From: Oenanthe sinensis
Taxonomy: Eukaryota; Streptophyta; Magnoliopsida; Apiales; Apiaceae
Assembly: GCA_028671895.1 (NCBI GenBank)
Contig: JAPMAC010000207.1
Span: forward strand, 5,394,001 to 5,458,000
Direction of reading: 5' to 3'
Length of the DNA: 64,000 nucleotides
Of the stretch, positions 9,737 through 21,638 are shown piece after piece. A model generated the notes under the pieces. The model was not told the DNA's origin. It worked only from the letters and a program-made list of their open reading frames with translations, and searched no databases. A program made the translations under genes and the position numbers. Positions within the stretch are counted from its first letter, which is position 1. Each line of letters starts with the position of its first letter.

Positions 9737-12736
9737 TTGGGACCTATCAGTTGGTATCAGAGCAGTGCTCTTAACTGTGTTCCGTGGCCTTTTTCAGTGC
9801 CTACGAACGCGACAAAGAGTAGATCTTTTTTGGCGTATTTGAGTACTATTGGTTGTGGTGAAGGTCTCTCTAGTTCGAGACCTCCCCTATTTGATGGCAC
9901 CAACTTTGCCACTTGGAAAACAAGATTTAGAATCTATGCTAAATCCCAAGGTGTCAAAGTGTGGATGGCTATCGAAGACGGTGTTGTTGTCCCGACTAAA
10001 GTAATTGACGAAATAGTCATCGAAAAGAAAGTCAGTGAATACACCTGTGAGGAAGAAGAGTTAGTGAACATAGCCGCTAAAGCAGAAATGGTCTTAACTA
10101 GTGCACTTGCAGAAAAAGAATACAAACGTGTTAATAATTGCAAGTCCGCACAAGAAATGTGGAACAAATTGGTTATCACCTACGAGGGAACAATGGATAT
10201 TAAAGACTCTCGAATGGATACTCTAATCCAAGAATATGAGAACTTTAAACTTCTCGAGGATGAAACCATCATCGACATGGAAACGAGATTTACTCGTATC
10301 ATCGATGAACTTGCACAACTCGGAAAAGTTTACTCTATTAATGAGAAAAATAGAAGGGTCTTAAAAGCCTTACCTTAGAGTTGGAAAGTTAAAGTTACCA
10401 CTATAAAAGAAATGCATAATCTAAATGCATATGCCATCGACAGTTTATTCGGCAACCTTCGTGCTTATGAAGAAGATAATGCTCCGGATAAACCTCTTCG
10501 TAAAGTTGAAGAGAAGAGAAAGAGTATGGCCTTAAAGGCAATACTTATCGATGAAGATGAAAACGACGACGATTTGAACGAAGAGTTAGAAAATCTTGAT
10601 GAGCATGAAATTGTTTTATTATCGAGACAACTCCGTCGCGTTTTACAAAGCAAAGCTCAAAGGTACGGAAAAGGCTTTCTTAAATCGGGCAACCAACAAC
10701 GAGTTTTTAACTCTAAGGGTAGGCCTAACTATAAAAGTAACTTTCCTACTACGAGCTATGCTAAAGGCAAAGGTGTGCAACAACCACAAGCAAACAATGC
10801 TTACAATAACTCGAAATTTACGAGTAATTATGCACCTAAGCCTAAAGAGGCAGTTCCCGAAGAGACCAAAATTGTTTGCTTTGAATGTAAACAACCAGGT
10901 CATTTTAAAAGGGAATGTCCAAATTTGTCTAAAGGACAAATCCTTGTAGCCGAGAGTGGATGGGATCTAAGTGAGGATGAGGAATCTCCTGAACAAAACG
11001 AGGAAACTATAAACCTTGCTTTGATGGCAATCGAAGATGAAGCTACTCCAACGGAAGGCTCCACTTCTCTACAAGAGGTAACATGTAAACCAATCTTGAT
11101 TTCATCATGTAATAGTAACGATGTTACCTTGTCTAAAATAGATCATTATAGTATGAATATTTCTGAACTTAGAAACTTGGTCAACAATTTGAAAATTGGT
11201 TATGATGAATTGAATCGAAGTTATGTTAAGACAAAATCTGAAAAAGATAAATATGAGGATTTGTGTCTAGAGCTTTAAAAAGAGGTCACTAGTTTGACCG
11301 ACGTACATGTCAAAGACATGGAATACGTTACTAACATTCTCTCTCAAAATGAAAGCTTGAAAATCGAGGCGAACGAAAAGGATGACCAAATTCGTACTCT
11401 TGAAGTCGAAAATGTGTCTCTGATTTTTCAAGCCGAAGAGATTGAGAATGATAAGCTCCATTTAAACGAACGCAATCGTGAGCTCCATGTTGAGCTTTTA
11501 AATATGAAAATTCAAAATGAATCATTGATTCAAGAGAATTCTTCACGTTGCGAAAGTATAAATGACCTCGAAAAATCTCTTACGGGAGATAAAGAGGAAG
11601 AGCTTCATGAAGCCTTAAAAGAGCTAGATTTTGATTACAAACTTCAATTAATGAATAAAGACAGAGATTATGCCAAACTTCAAGGCAAAATTAATATCGA
11701 ATTCGAAAGTCGTCAAAGACTTGTCTCGGAATTAGAAACAATGAAGTTGGAAAATCAAAAGCTTAAAGATGAAAATCAAAAGCTCTTGGCTCAAGTTATG
11801 GATAAAGAGATATTCTTAACTAACAAGATTAACCTCTTGATTAAGGAAAAAGAAAATCTTGAATCCACTTTGAAACAATTCACTAAGAGCAATGCCATTT
11901 TAGAAAGGATGGTATTTAGCTCTCGGGAATCATTTAATCGTGAAGGCTTGGGTTATGAATATAAGAGTCCTTCTAAAAAGGAAGATCGTAAACCTAATCC
12001 TCCGATTAGTACTCCACATAAATCACCTACACCAAAGTGTACTTATTGTAATGTAAGTGGACATATCCATCTATATTGCAAGGCTAAAGAAGGTGAACTT
12101 AAGGGGAAGTACAAATGGATTCCTAAAGGATCAACTTCTAGAAAAAGAGATGAAAAGAACATATCTCAAAAGAAGAATGATTCTAAAGTGAATGTTCAAA
12201 GACTACCGAAGTCTCAATATCATCAAGAACCAATAATTTTCAAACCAAGGAACATAAATAATGATAACACTAGCTCTAGTTCAACTAGAATGGATAGAGT
12301 TCCTAAAAATGGTTCTATGACTAATAACCCTAAATATCATGATCAAACTCGTAACATAAATGCTACTATGCCTAGGAATACGAGTTATCATGCTAGATTG
12401 AGTCATCATGCTAATATGAGTCATCATGCTTACCCTAGTACTTCAAATGCTCATGTTAGAAGTAATAATTCAAAATACAATGCCAATGCTAATTCTAGTG
12501 ATTCGATTATTACCATCTTTCCCCCTAGAAAGAATCATGAATATGTTAGATGTAACAAATATACTCCTAGAAGAAACCCTTATCATATATCTACTAGGAA
12601 TGAAGCATCTAGAAACATACATGATTATATGCAAGCCTATCCCATTCCTAGATTTGTTCATGCTAGTTCGTATATGCCTTATGATGTACTAACCCAAGGA
12701 CCCTTAAGACAAAGGGGTACCAAAAGGTTTAACTAA
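9737..12736 (+). pseudogene. Copia-1 gag with two zinc knuckles and long coiled coil
   Basis: One frame runs through this region, broken by stops at 10376 and 11276. The first part (PPLFDGTNFATWKTRF through MDTLIQEYENFKLL) is the Copia gag core. The first zinc knuckle is CFECKQPGHFKREC near 10890; a long Lys/Glu/Asn/Leu-rich coiled coil spans about 11150-11900; a second C-X2-C-X4-H-X4-C motif (CTYCNVSGHIHLYC) lies near 12050; a basic, Asn/Ser-rich tail follows. The natural start codon is unclear: the first in-frame ATG (9737) lies inside the LTR end, before the primer site, and no ATG stands just before the gag core. The stop at 11276 looks like CAA to TAA. The large gag with coiled coil fits Sireviruses. 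Confidence 0.85.
9752..9763 (+). other. Primer binding site of Copia-1
   Basis: TGGTATCAGAGC begins two bases after the LTR. This is complementary to the 3' end of plant initiator methionine tRNA, the usual primer of Copia elements. Confidence 0.93.
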
Positions 12737-12772
12737 TCCCTTATGTAGGTATGCCTTACTGCTACAAAAGAT

Positions 12773-15700
12773 GTGTGGTATCTTGATAGTGGATGTTCAC
12801 GTCATATGACCGGTAATAAGTCATTGTTGAACAACATTAGAAAAGTAGCCGCTGGAAGTGTAACCTTTGGAGATAGCAGTAAAGGCAACATCATTGGCAT
12901 TGGGGATATAGGAAGTGAAAACTTTAAAATAATAAATGTACAATTAGTCACGGGACTAAAGTACAACTTGCTTTCAATAAGTCAACTATGTGATAATGGT
13001 TGCAAAGTAGTCTTCCGGTCAACACATTGCTCTATTTACAATGAAGACGGAAGACTAGCCTTAAATTGTCCACGTAACAAAAATGTTTACACGTGTGACA
13101 CTACGAAATATGAGGATGTATGTTTGATTTCCTTTAATGATGATCCATGGTTATGGCACCGAAGGCTGGGGCACATAAACATGAAACTCATTAAGACTAT
13201 ATGTTCAAAAGAGCATGTACGAGGATTACCAAAACTCAATTTCGTAAAAGACCATATATGTGAAGCTTGTGAAATTGGCAAACAGATTCGTGCATCTCAT
13301 AAAGCCAAATTCATGGTGTCTACCTTTAGACCACTTGAGCTACTACATATGGATCTCATAGGACCAGTTCCCGTACAAAGCTTAGGAGGAAGTCAATACA
13401 CCCTCGTGGTAGTTGATGACTACTCTCGCTATACGTGGACTGAGTTCCTACGGTCAAAGAGTGATGCATTTGAATCTTTTGCAGCTCTTTGCAAACGTAT
13501 ACAAAATCAATAAAATAACTCAATTATCTATATCCGGACGGATCATGGAAAAGAGTTTGATAATGCAAAATTTGTTGATTTTTGTGAGGCATATGGTATT
13601 ACTCATAACTTTTATGCTCCTTATACACCTCAATCAAATGGGGTAGTTGAAAGAAAAATAGAACGTTACAAGAAATGGCAACGACTATGCTTAATGAATA
13701 TCGTAGACCAAAATATTTTTGGGCCGAAGCTATGTCTACTGCATGCCATGTTCTTAATAGAGTATTACTACGACCCATCAAAATGAAGACTCCTTATGAG
13801 CTTTATTTTGATAAAACTCCTAAGCTTAGCTACTTCAAAGTTTTTGGAAGTAAGTGCTATATTATGAATACTAAGGATTATCTAACGAAATTCGACCCTA
13901 AATCTGGTGAAGGTGTTTTTCTAGGATATTCTAGTAATAACAAAGCTTATAGAGTTTTCAATCTTAATACTTTGATTGTGGAAGAATCAATGAATGTAGT
14001 ATTCGATGAATCTAAACCAAACTCAAAGTATAAAGATTTAATAGAGGAGGAGCCAGATTCAAATGGTCAAATTCCAACTGATGTTGAAAATGTTATTCGA
14101 CAAATTGGAAACATGAATCTTGGACTTACAAGTTCAAAGAATCCTCTTGAAAACGTTGAGAACGAACTTGAATTGCCTACGGAGATACCGTTGCTTAAAG
14201 ATCATCCTATTGACTGTGTCTTAGGGGATCTAACTAAAGATGTTCAGACTCGTGCTCAAGTTCAAAACATTATGAGTCATATGGCCTTTCTATCACAAAT
14301 AGAACCCAAAACCGTAAAGGAAACTTTATTAGATGAGGATTGGATCTTTTCTATGCAAGAAGAGTTAAACCAATTCGCTCATAATAAAGTTTGGGAACTA
14401 GTTCCACATCCCCCTGAAACTTCCATTATTGGAACAAAGTGGGTCTTTCATAATAAATTAGACGAAAGTGGAACAGTGATAAGAAACAAAGCACGTTTAG
14501 TTGCTCAAGGCTATACTCAAATGGAAGGAATAGATTTTGATGAAACCTATGCTCCCGTGGCTCGAATTGAATCAATTCGAATATTTTTAGCCTTCGCTTG
14601 TCATAAAGGTTTCAAAGTCTATCAAATGGGTGTTAAATCTGCTTTCCTAAATGGTGCCTTAGAAGAAGAAGTATATATAAGACAACCACCGGGATTTGAA
14701 GATCACTTACATCCTGAGTATGTACACAAATTATACAAGGCTTTATACGGACTAAAGCATGCTCCTAGAGCTTGGTATGAGAGGTTAAGCAAATTCCTGA
14801 TTAAAAATGGTTTCAAAATAGGAGTTGTTGATACCACTCTCTTTACGAAGTATGAAGGTGATGATATCCTGCTCGTTCAAATTTACGTAGATGATATTAT
14901 CTTTGGTTCTACCAAGGAATCTCTATGTAAGGAATTCTCAGATATTATGAGTAAAGAATTTGAAATGAGAATGATAGCGGAATTAAATTTCTTTTTAGGA
15001 TTGTAAATTAAGCAATCTGATGAAGGCATTCATATTTCGCAATCGAAATATTGTAAAGAAATGCTTAAGAAATTTGATATGGAAAATTGTAAATCAAACA
15101 GTACCCCTATATCACCTGCCTTAAAGATGACAGAAGATCCTAGTGGTATTTCTGTAGAAATAAAGAAATATCGAGGAATGATTGGAAGTCTTCTCTATAT
15201 CACTGCTAGTAGGCCTGACATACAATTTAGTGTATGTAAGTGTACCCGCTTTCAAGTGAACCCTAAGGAATCTCATGTAGCTGCAGTTAAGCGAATATTT
15301 AGATACCTTAAGGGAACTACTGAAATGGGTCTATGGTATCCGAAAGGACAACCATTTGACCTAATGTGTTTTTCTGTTTCGGATTATGCCGGACACTTAA
15401 TTGATAGAAAAAGCACAAGTGGTACGTGTCAGTTTCTTGGTGGATGCTTAGTTTCTTGGTTTTCTAAGAAACAAAATTCTGTGTCTATATCCACTACGGA
15501 AGCTGAATATATAGCAGCTGCAAAATGTTGTGCCCAAATTCTTTGGATGAAACAGGCATTAGCTGACTATATGGTAAAATTTGATGTAGTATCAATTCAA
15601 TGTGATAATATAAGTGCAATAAATTTAAGTAAAAATTCTGTGTTGCATTCATTATCAAAACACATTGATATACGACATCATTTTCTACGAGACCATGTCT

Positions 15701-15831
15701 CGAAGGGCAATATTAAAATGGTATATATAGATACCAAATATAATATCGCCGATATTTTTACAAAACCTTTGAGTTCGGAAAGATTTGCCAAACTCCGATT
15801 AGAGTTAGGTATGCTTGAGTGCTCAAAGTAA
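12773..15831 (+). pseudogene. Copia-1 pol: protease, integrase, reverse transcriptase, RNase H
   Basis: Protease has an intact WYLDSGCSRHMTG. The integrase zinc region is at about 13150-13290 (WHRRLGHIN, CEACEIGK), and the integrase core shows VVVDDYSRYTW and NGVVERK. A stop lies at 13511. A one-base loss in an A-run near 13650 shifts the frame into 13675-15006. RT has YVDDIIFGS, but its motif A reads YQMGVKSAFLNG where the family has a catalytic Asp. A CAA-to-TAA stop at 15004 is followed in frame by the RNase H part (DRKSTSGTCQFLGG, TTEAEYIAAAKCCAQ, QCDNISAI) ending at 15831. The gene is dead by three independent lesions plus the RT change. It lies 36 bases behind the gag frame, separated by stops. 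Confidence 0.9.
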
Positions 15832-18674
15832 GACACAGAGTGTCTCTAATTTTGTTGAATTAATTTTCAATAAACTTTGCTCCGCTAGTAATTAATGTTA
15901 TTACTCGATCGGATTTCTATATGGAATTCAGATTTGTCGATAATAAAATTAATTATAAGTTGTTCAAGCTTTGTTGTGAAATTAAGCTCAATAAAATATT
16001 ATTAATTAATATCATTGTTGCATGGCCTTGAAATATGTTTAAATATTTCAAAACTCGGAAAAACAATGAATATTAATTAATCTTGTCCTAGAAAATATTA
16101 TTTTAAAATTTATTTTAAAATTTTATAAAATATTTTTGGACCAAATAGTATTATGCAATAAGCATGATTAACTATAAAATACTTATATCATAATATTTTA
16201 TATAAATTTAATTACATTTAGTTGTAATTAAAAGTATAAAATTATTGTGAGATAAATTATTATTTTATATAACTTAGTTACATTTTTGGTGTAATTAAAC
16301 ATATAAAATATAAATTAATTTTCCTATATGTATATTTCTATATATATATAAATACAATTTTAATTATTTCTCCTGGATTAATTTGGACCGTTGATCACAA
16401 TGGGGATTAGATCACAGCCGTTGACTTGGAATATATATATGTATTAATCAGAAAAATACATATAATATATACTTTTGTACGGATCTTATCTCTCTCTCTC
16501 GCTCGGCTGCTTGACTCAAACCCTAATCCATTTGATCTTAATTCATGATTGTACAACGAATTTTCGCTCAAACTCATCACAAAATCGTGTTCTTCTTCAA
16601 AAATCCCTTCGATTCATATCAAAATCACAATCATTCATGCCCAAGATTGCTCAAAATCGAAAATCCCCAAATCGATTTAATCGATTATCATCATTTCTGC
16701 ACCAAACTCTATCTTCGACTTGTTTACATGGTCTATAATGATTTATGAGAAGTACTCGAATTAGTTTCAGCTCGAGAAATGGGTAACTCGGTCAGACTCA
16801 GCTAGGGTTTGGTGAATCAAGTTATTCCATGATAACTTCTCAAGGGTAATGATGGTTTCAAGTCTCAAAAAGGAAGGAGAAGCTCGAGGCAGTGTTTGTT
16901 TGATGAAAATCGGTATATCAGTCACCTGACTCAGTGAGTCTACACCGAGTTCAGGCGAGTCTTCAACGAATCACACACTCTCAAGCCAATTAAAGCCTGC
17001 TCTCAGCCCTAATTGCTTCAATTTAGTGTCAAATCAGGTAAGGACCGTGTGAATGGACCCCACGGCACAGGTATGATCTTCAAACTCCAACCGGTGTAAG
17101 TTTTGTGATAATTGTTGTTTGGTGGTGTGATATACTGGATGGATTCGATAGTTGTGTTTGAACTAGCTCTTAACTGGTAGAATATGAGTACTTGAAGCTA
17201 TTTTTGTGCTTATATGATCAATTTGAATTTGATTTTAAACATTTGAGATCAATTGAACATATCTGGTGAATTGTCTGTGAGTTATTAAAAACAGAGTAAT
17301 AGCACTTGATAACTCTACCTGATATAAGGTCACAATGTTGTGATTATGACTGTGAAAAATTCCAAATTAGTAAGACTATTATTTTCACTGAAAGCAAGAC
17401 TGTTGTATCTAGTTAGATAGCAATATATGCACATATGTATTGGTTATGTATCATGACTGCACATTTGTAGTATATATTTATGTTTACATGGCTTAGTGCA
17501 CATACTTAATTATGTGCTTCATAAATACATGCATATAGATAAATAATGTGTAATTACATTATCTTGGCTACAAACTTACTTGTATCTTGCCATGCTTGTC
17601 AGTTTCTTAAGTGCTATATGCATACCATGACTAACTCAATGTCTAGAAAAGGTCATTATGCTAACAACTTGTATTAACTGGACTGTTGGCTAATGTGGTC
17701 TATGCCTAATGTGATTGGTAAAATCTGATGCATATGGTTGACAATGTAATTGAGTCAAATAAGTTATGATATCTTTACTTACCCCTTATGTGTTAATGCA
17801 TTTGCTAAAATGAAGTAGAATAATAAATTTTGACTTAGGTACAATTGAGATACATGATCATAGTTTGTTGCAGTTACATGAATAATTAAAACTACTTGTG
17901 ACATTTTGTTTTATAAAATTAGTCTTGTATTTAACTGCCACATGCCTATTTGTCATTGTTGTTTTTGATAAATTTATGTTTGCACAACGTTTAATAATAT
18001 GAATTTATATGCCTGCAAAAATTACTTATGTGACATCTTGTAATGTGCTCAAGATTTCTATTGGACTGATTCATAGCATGCCTGAAAAATTTTAACTGTT
18101 ACAACATATAGTTATGTATACTCTCTTTGTAAAAGAAATATGCATAATATATTTGCTCATTGGTTCATGCTTTATCAATCTTAAAATAGTGCATATATCA
18201 TGTTTAGCTGTAAAACTTGTGTACTAGCTAGTATAGCACAGTAGTCCTTACTCTGTGACACATACCTGCAAATTTGAAATATAAAAGAATAAAAATAGGT
18301 GTATGTGTATGATCTATAACATGCCTAGGTTTATAATCTGATTTGCTGGCAACTTTAGTTGTTATGTGGGTGTGTTAGCTGATAAGAGGCAGTACATCTC
18401 ATTTAATAAGGATGTAACTTATGTACTTGTTTACTATATATACACTAGTTCAGGACTGTACTTATGACTGCATCTGCTACTATTTGTACACTATTTCTGC
18501 ACTGTTGCTTGCCTGCACTTGTACTTGTTTACAGTAGCTTTTTGTGTTTAAAAAGGGATAATTCTCTGCATTTAACTCTTGCACCTTCCCTTCTTTGTCT
18601 TCCTACACCTTAAGTTCTCTATCTTCTTGCATATAATTTCTGCAGTAGCATTTATTTCTTGTTCTCATATCCAA
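15832..18674 (+). other. Long non-coding spacer between Copia-1 pol and the extra ORF, with predicted intron
   Basis: About 2.8 kb without a protein I recognise. 15832-16440 is very AT-rich. 16440-17037 looks like a plant promoter plus 5' leader (TATA-like run, CT-rich stretch, CAAACCCTAATCC). A CAG|GTAAGG donor at 17038 (alternative CAG|GTATGA at 17071) and a TTTCTGCAG acceptor ending at 18645 would bound a T-rich intron of about 1.6 kb. The acceptor is 29 bases before the ATG of the extra ORF. Confidence 0.5.
16440..16502 (+). promoter_or_regulatory. Possible internal promoter for the Copia-1 extra ORF
   Basis: TATAATATATA at about 16461, followed within 30-40 bases by an uninterrupted TCTCTCTC run, resembles a plant promoter and start region. 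Role inferred only from position upstream of a predicted intron and intact ORF. Confidence 0.35.
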
Positions 18675-20033
18675 ATGGGAAATGAAGATGAGTTTATAAA
18701 TACTACATTGTGTCTAGGTCAATACAATGAGTCAAAAACCACTGTCCCCACTTCTTCTAGAAATAGAAATAGGAAGAAACAAAGAACACTCATGGATCTT
18801 GGTAAATCCCCACTTTCTTTGCCCTCTAAACACACTAAAAGCAAACTGCAGCCAGGTTGCTTGATTCACATAGACAAAAGAACTGAGCTTTACAACATGT
18901 TTGCAGTTGCCAAATGGGAGCCAGTCCTCTATTACCCTAATAGGAAAGTTTTTCCAAACATGGTTAGTGAGTTTTATAGAAATTTGGAGGTCAAACCAGG
19001 AGTCCAGGAAGTTATGTTTCTGACAAGTGTGGTCAATGGGAAGTACTTTGGTCTTGACCACATTGAGCTTGCCAATGCCTTGAAACTAAACCTTAAAACC
19101 TTGAACCATGCAAACCTTGACATTAACACTGATTTTGTCTTCAATAAAATGGAGATGAAACTCTACCTTTTTGTCTTGTGTGGCATTGAACTGCCCTTGT
19201 CCCTTGAGCTCACTGAAGAAGGTATTTCCTATGAACACTTCACCCCCACCTTTCAAACCATGGCCTTGATCTTAAGAGCCAATATTTTCCAAAACACAAG
19301 TGGTGACAAACTCATGTCCTTTCAAGAAATCAAGCTTATATACAAGCTTGCTAGCCACAAAGTCACTTTCAGCCTGCCCTTCATGATCATCTCTCACATG
19401 GTCCATTGTCACAAAAAGGGAATGTATGCCTATGGCCTCTTGTTGACTAAAGTCTTTGAACACTTCAAACTTAACCTCAACCAACTGCCCTACTTTCAAG
19501 TTGCTTCCACAATCACTGATAAGGCCAATAGAGTGACTATCTCATTGAATGGCTACTCTACACATGTTGAAAACCCTATGCCTAGTATGCCTAATTTGCC
19601 TAGTAACATTCAATGTGTCTCTGCTGCTCCTGATGTGCCCCTGGATACCATTTCTAGGGCTGATTTTGATAAGCCAATTGATACTCTTAATGGAAAATAT
19701 GAGGAACTTGAAAAATTATTTCAAAAACTTCAAACTTCCTTTAAGGAACTAGTTGAGAAGCATGAGAACACAGAAACTAAGGTGAACAGTGTGCTGAGTA
19801 TTTTGGTGAGCACAATAGCTAGGGCAGGAGTAATTGAGGAAGGTCTAGCACATGTTATCAATGTGCAGTTGAGCATCTTGAATAGTTTTACCTTCAATGC
19901 TCCTTCAATGCCTGCTTTGCTTAGGAATGGTGAACCTTGGGAGGTAGTTGAACTTAGTGAGTTTAGAGTTGGTGGAGTGGTGGAAATGGAGGAAGATGGT
20001 GTAGTTCCTCTAGGAAATGAACCAATAAATTGA
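18675..20033 (+). CDS. Intact extra ORF of Copia-1 (retrotransposon-associated protein of unknown role)
   Basis: 452 codons, uninterrupted, while gag and pol of the same element are broken. I choose ATG 18675 (MGNEDEFINTT) because upstream codons back to 18579 are hydrophobic, precede a likely splice acceptor and look like untranslated sequence. Residues 1-60 are polar and basic. Residues about 60-290 form a compact, probably mostly helical domain (YYPNRKVFPNMVSEFYRNL, FGLDHIELANAL, IKLIYKLASHKVTF), reminiscent of the plant transposon protein domain seen in many hypothetical proteins; I cannot confirm the family. A coiled coil follows at about 325-375. No signal peptide or convincing membrane anchor is seen, so I see no support for an envelope glycoprotein. 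Position behind pol matches the env-like ORF of Sireviruses. Confidence 0.75.
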   Translation: MGNEDEFINTTLCLGQYNESKTTVPTSSRNRNRKKQRTLMDLGKSPLSLPSKHTKSKLQPGCLIHIDKRTELYNMFAVAKWEPVLYYPNRKVFPNMVSEFYRNLEVKPGVQEVMFLTSVVNGKYFGLDHIELANALKLNLKTLNHANLDINTDFVFNKMEMKLYLFVLCGIELPLSLELTEEGISYEHFTPTFQTMALILRANIFQNTSGDKLMSFQEIKLIYKLASHKVTFSLPFMIISHMVHCHKKGMYAYGLLLTKVFEHFKLNLNQLPYFQVASTITDKANRVTISLNGYSTHVENPMPSMPNLPSNIQCVSAAPDVPLDTISRADFDKPIDTLNGKYEELEKLFQKLQTSFKELVEKHENTETKVNSVLSILVSTIARAGVIEEGLAHVINVQLSILNSFTFNAPSMPALLRNGEPWEVVELSEFRVGGVVEMEEDGVVPLGNEPIN

Positions 20034-21638
20034 GTACTCTGGATCTGATTTCTAATACTCTAAAGAGAAGCTAGGGACTGTGGTGGTTATTTGCTTGTGT
20101 GTCTGTCATGTTTCATCTATCTGCTTTACTTTTGCTTAAGTTTTATATGCTTTTGATGCTAGCTACATGCTTCTATCTGTTCTTGAAGCTGTTAAGTGTA
20201 GTCAAATGTTAGGTGGTAGCTTTATTGAGGTCTAGTGTGTAGTAGGCCATTTTGTAAAGCTGTGTTCCTAAGATATTGTATGTGACTGCACTTGGTATTA
20301 ATGAAATGATATTATGTGCACCATTATCCTGTTACCACATTTATTCTCTTGCATCAGATGAGATATGGATCATAAATGTATAATCATGTACTAAAATTTT
20401 CAAATGATATTGCAGGAATAATGCATAAAGAATGCACTGTCAAAGAGAAGTTTAGTTTTGTGTAACTTTGTCAAAAACAAATGAGTTGTAAATATTACAA
20501 TTCTAGACTGTTCTTAAAAAGATATACATTTTATAATGTATATTTTTCCCCCTCCCCCTTAGACTTATCTTTATTGGTGGAAGGACCTAACAGGATTATT
20601 TCTCCCCTATGCATGCTTGGATAAATTTTTTTTTAGAACTTAACAGTGATGGTCTTGTTTAAATTCCCCCTCCCCTTAAGTGCTTAATCTGATTGCATGC
20701 TAAATATTCCCCCTCCCCTTTGTTTTCTACAGGATAAATGTTAGTGTTGAAATTTCATGCTAACAAGTTTATATGCAAAGGGACCTAACAGGAAATTATA
20801 TATATATTTGATTATATATATTTGAATGTTAACAGCAAATTATTTTCGAATTGTATATATTTGAATTATATATGTTCACACAGGATCAATGTATGCTCGA
20901 ATTATATATCTATATATATTTGAACTGCTAAAAACAGGGCAAATCAATGATGCATTTCAAATTATATATAATATATATATAATTTTGAAAATTAAAGGGA
21001 AGATTTTCTACACTCATACTCTATTATTTCTTACAAATCTTATTTGGTATTATTATCAAAAAGGGGAAGAGAGTGTAAAATTTGGAAATACACCATGAGA
21101 GTGTAATAAGGAAAAATGAAGAAAGAAAAGAGAGTGAAAATAGAAATGAGTGAAATTGAAAGTTGAAATTGAAAGTTGGGATAAAATAAAAATTATTTTA
21201 TCTAGGGGAAGTGAGTGAAATAAAAGAGTATAAAATTAAAATTTTATACTAGCCTTATATATTCTCTATACTAATATATATATAATTTTTGTAGCTAAAT
21301 TCAAAATGGAATGAAGGATAAGAAAAGGAAATTGATAAGTCCAAATACTTGTCAAATGGAAGGAAGCAAAATTAATAAGTATAACTATACTTATTATATG
21401 GTATCAATTTCTTACCTCTATAAATTGCAAAATTTATATATATTGCATATATGTGTATGTTATGCACTTAAAAATCAAAAAGATTTTCAACACTGTAGGG
21501 GAAGTGTAAATTAGATTTTTTAAAATCTAAAAATACATAAATTAGATAGTTGCGTACACGTAGGGGAAGTTTAGGTTGTCACACACAAATTTAATTTTAC
21601 ACTAGACAGTTTTGATAAAATACCAAAAAGGGGAAGAT
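20034..21638 (+). other. Copia-1 3' untranslated region with repeated polypurine and polypyrimidine tracts
   Basis: Three copies of an inverted-type tract (TTCCCCCTCCCCTT and close variants at about 20546, 20663 and 20706) are followed by six plus-strand AGGGGAAG-type tracts at about 20993, 21058, 21204, 21496, 21561 and 21625. GGACCTAACAGGA occurs twice (20582 and 20780). Multiplied polypurine tracts are a reported feature of Sireviruses. The short ORFs here are AT-rich and not convincing. Confidence 0.7.
21625..21638 (+). other. Polypurine tract of Copia-1
   Basis: AAAAAGGGGAAGAT directly abuts the TGTGAGATAC start of the 3' LTR, the expected place for plus-strand priming. Confidence 0.85.

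Larger units (their letters stand above)
6018..9749 (+). repeat. Copia-1 5' LTR (3732 bp)
   Basis: It starts TGTGAGATAC and ends GGACCTATCA two bases before the primer site. It contains a TATA box (7138), two TA tracts, an array with a TTCCGAGT/TATAAGTC/ATAAACAA theme (7985-8465), a 59-bp hairpin array (9154-9415) and a TTCAACCCCCCC stretch near the end. With transcription starting some 30 bases after the TATA box, R plus U5 would be about 2.6 kb, an unusually long leader. Confidence 0.92.

Noticed and set aside
16475..16748. Two overlapping frames of 67-87 codons upstream of the extra ORF
   Set aside because: Different frames over a CT-rich leader-like stretch, no domain features; more likely 5' leader sequence.
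18579..18674. Hydrophobic N-terminal extension of the Copia-1 extra ORF as a signal peptide
   Set aside because: It spans a likely splice acceptor and reads like untranslated leader; ATG 18675 is a better start.
18732..19499. Minus-strand frames opposite the Copia-1 extra ORF
   Set aside because: Shadows of the plus-strand ORF, with no start context or family features.
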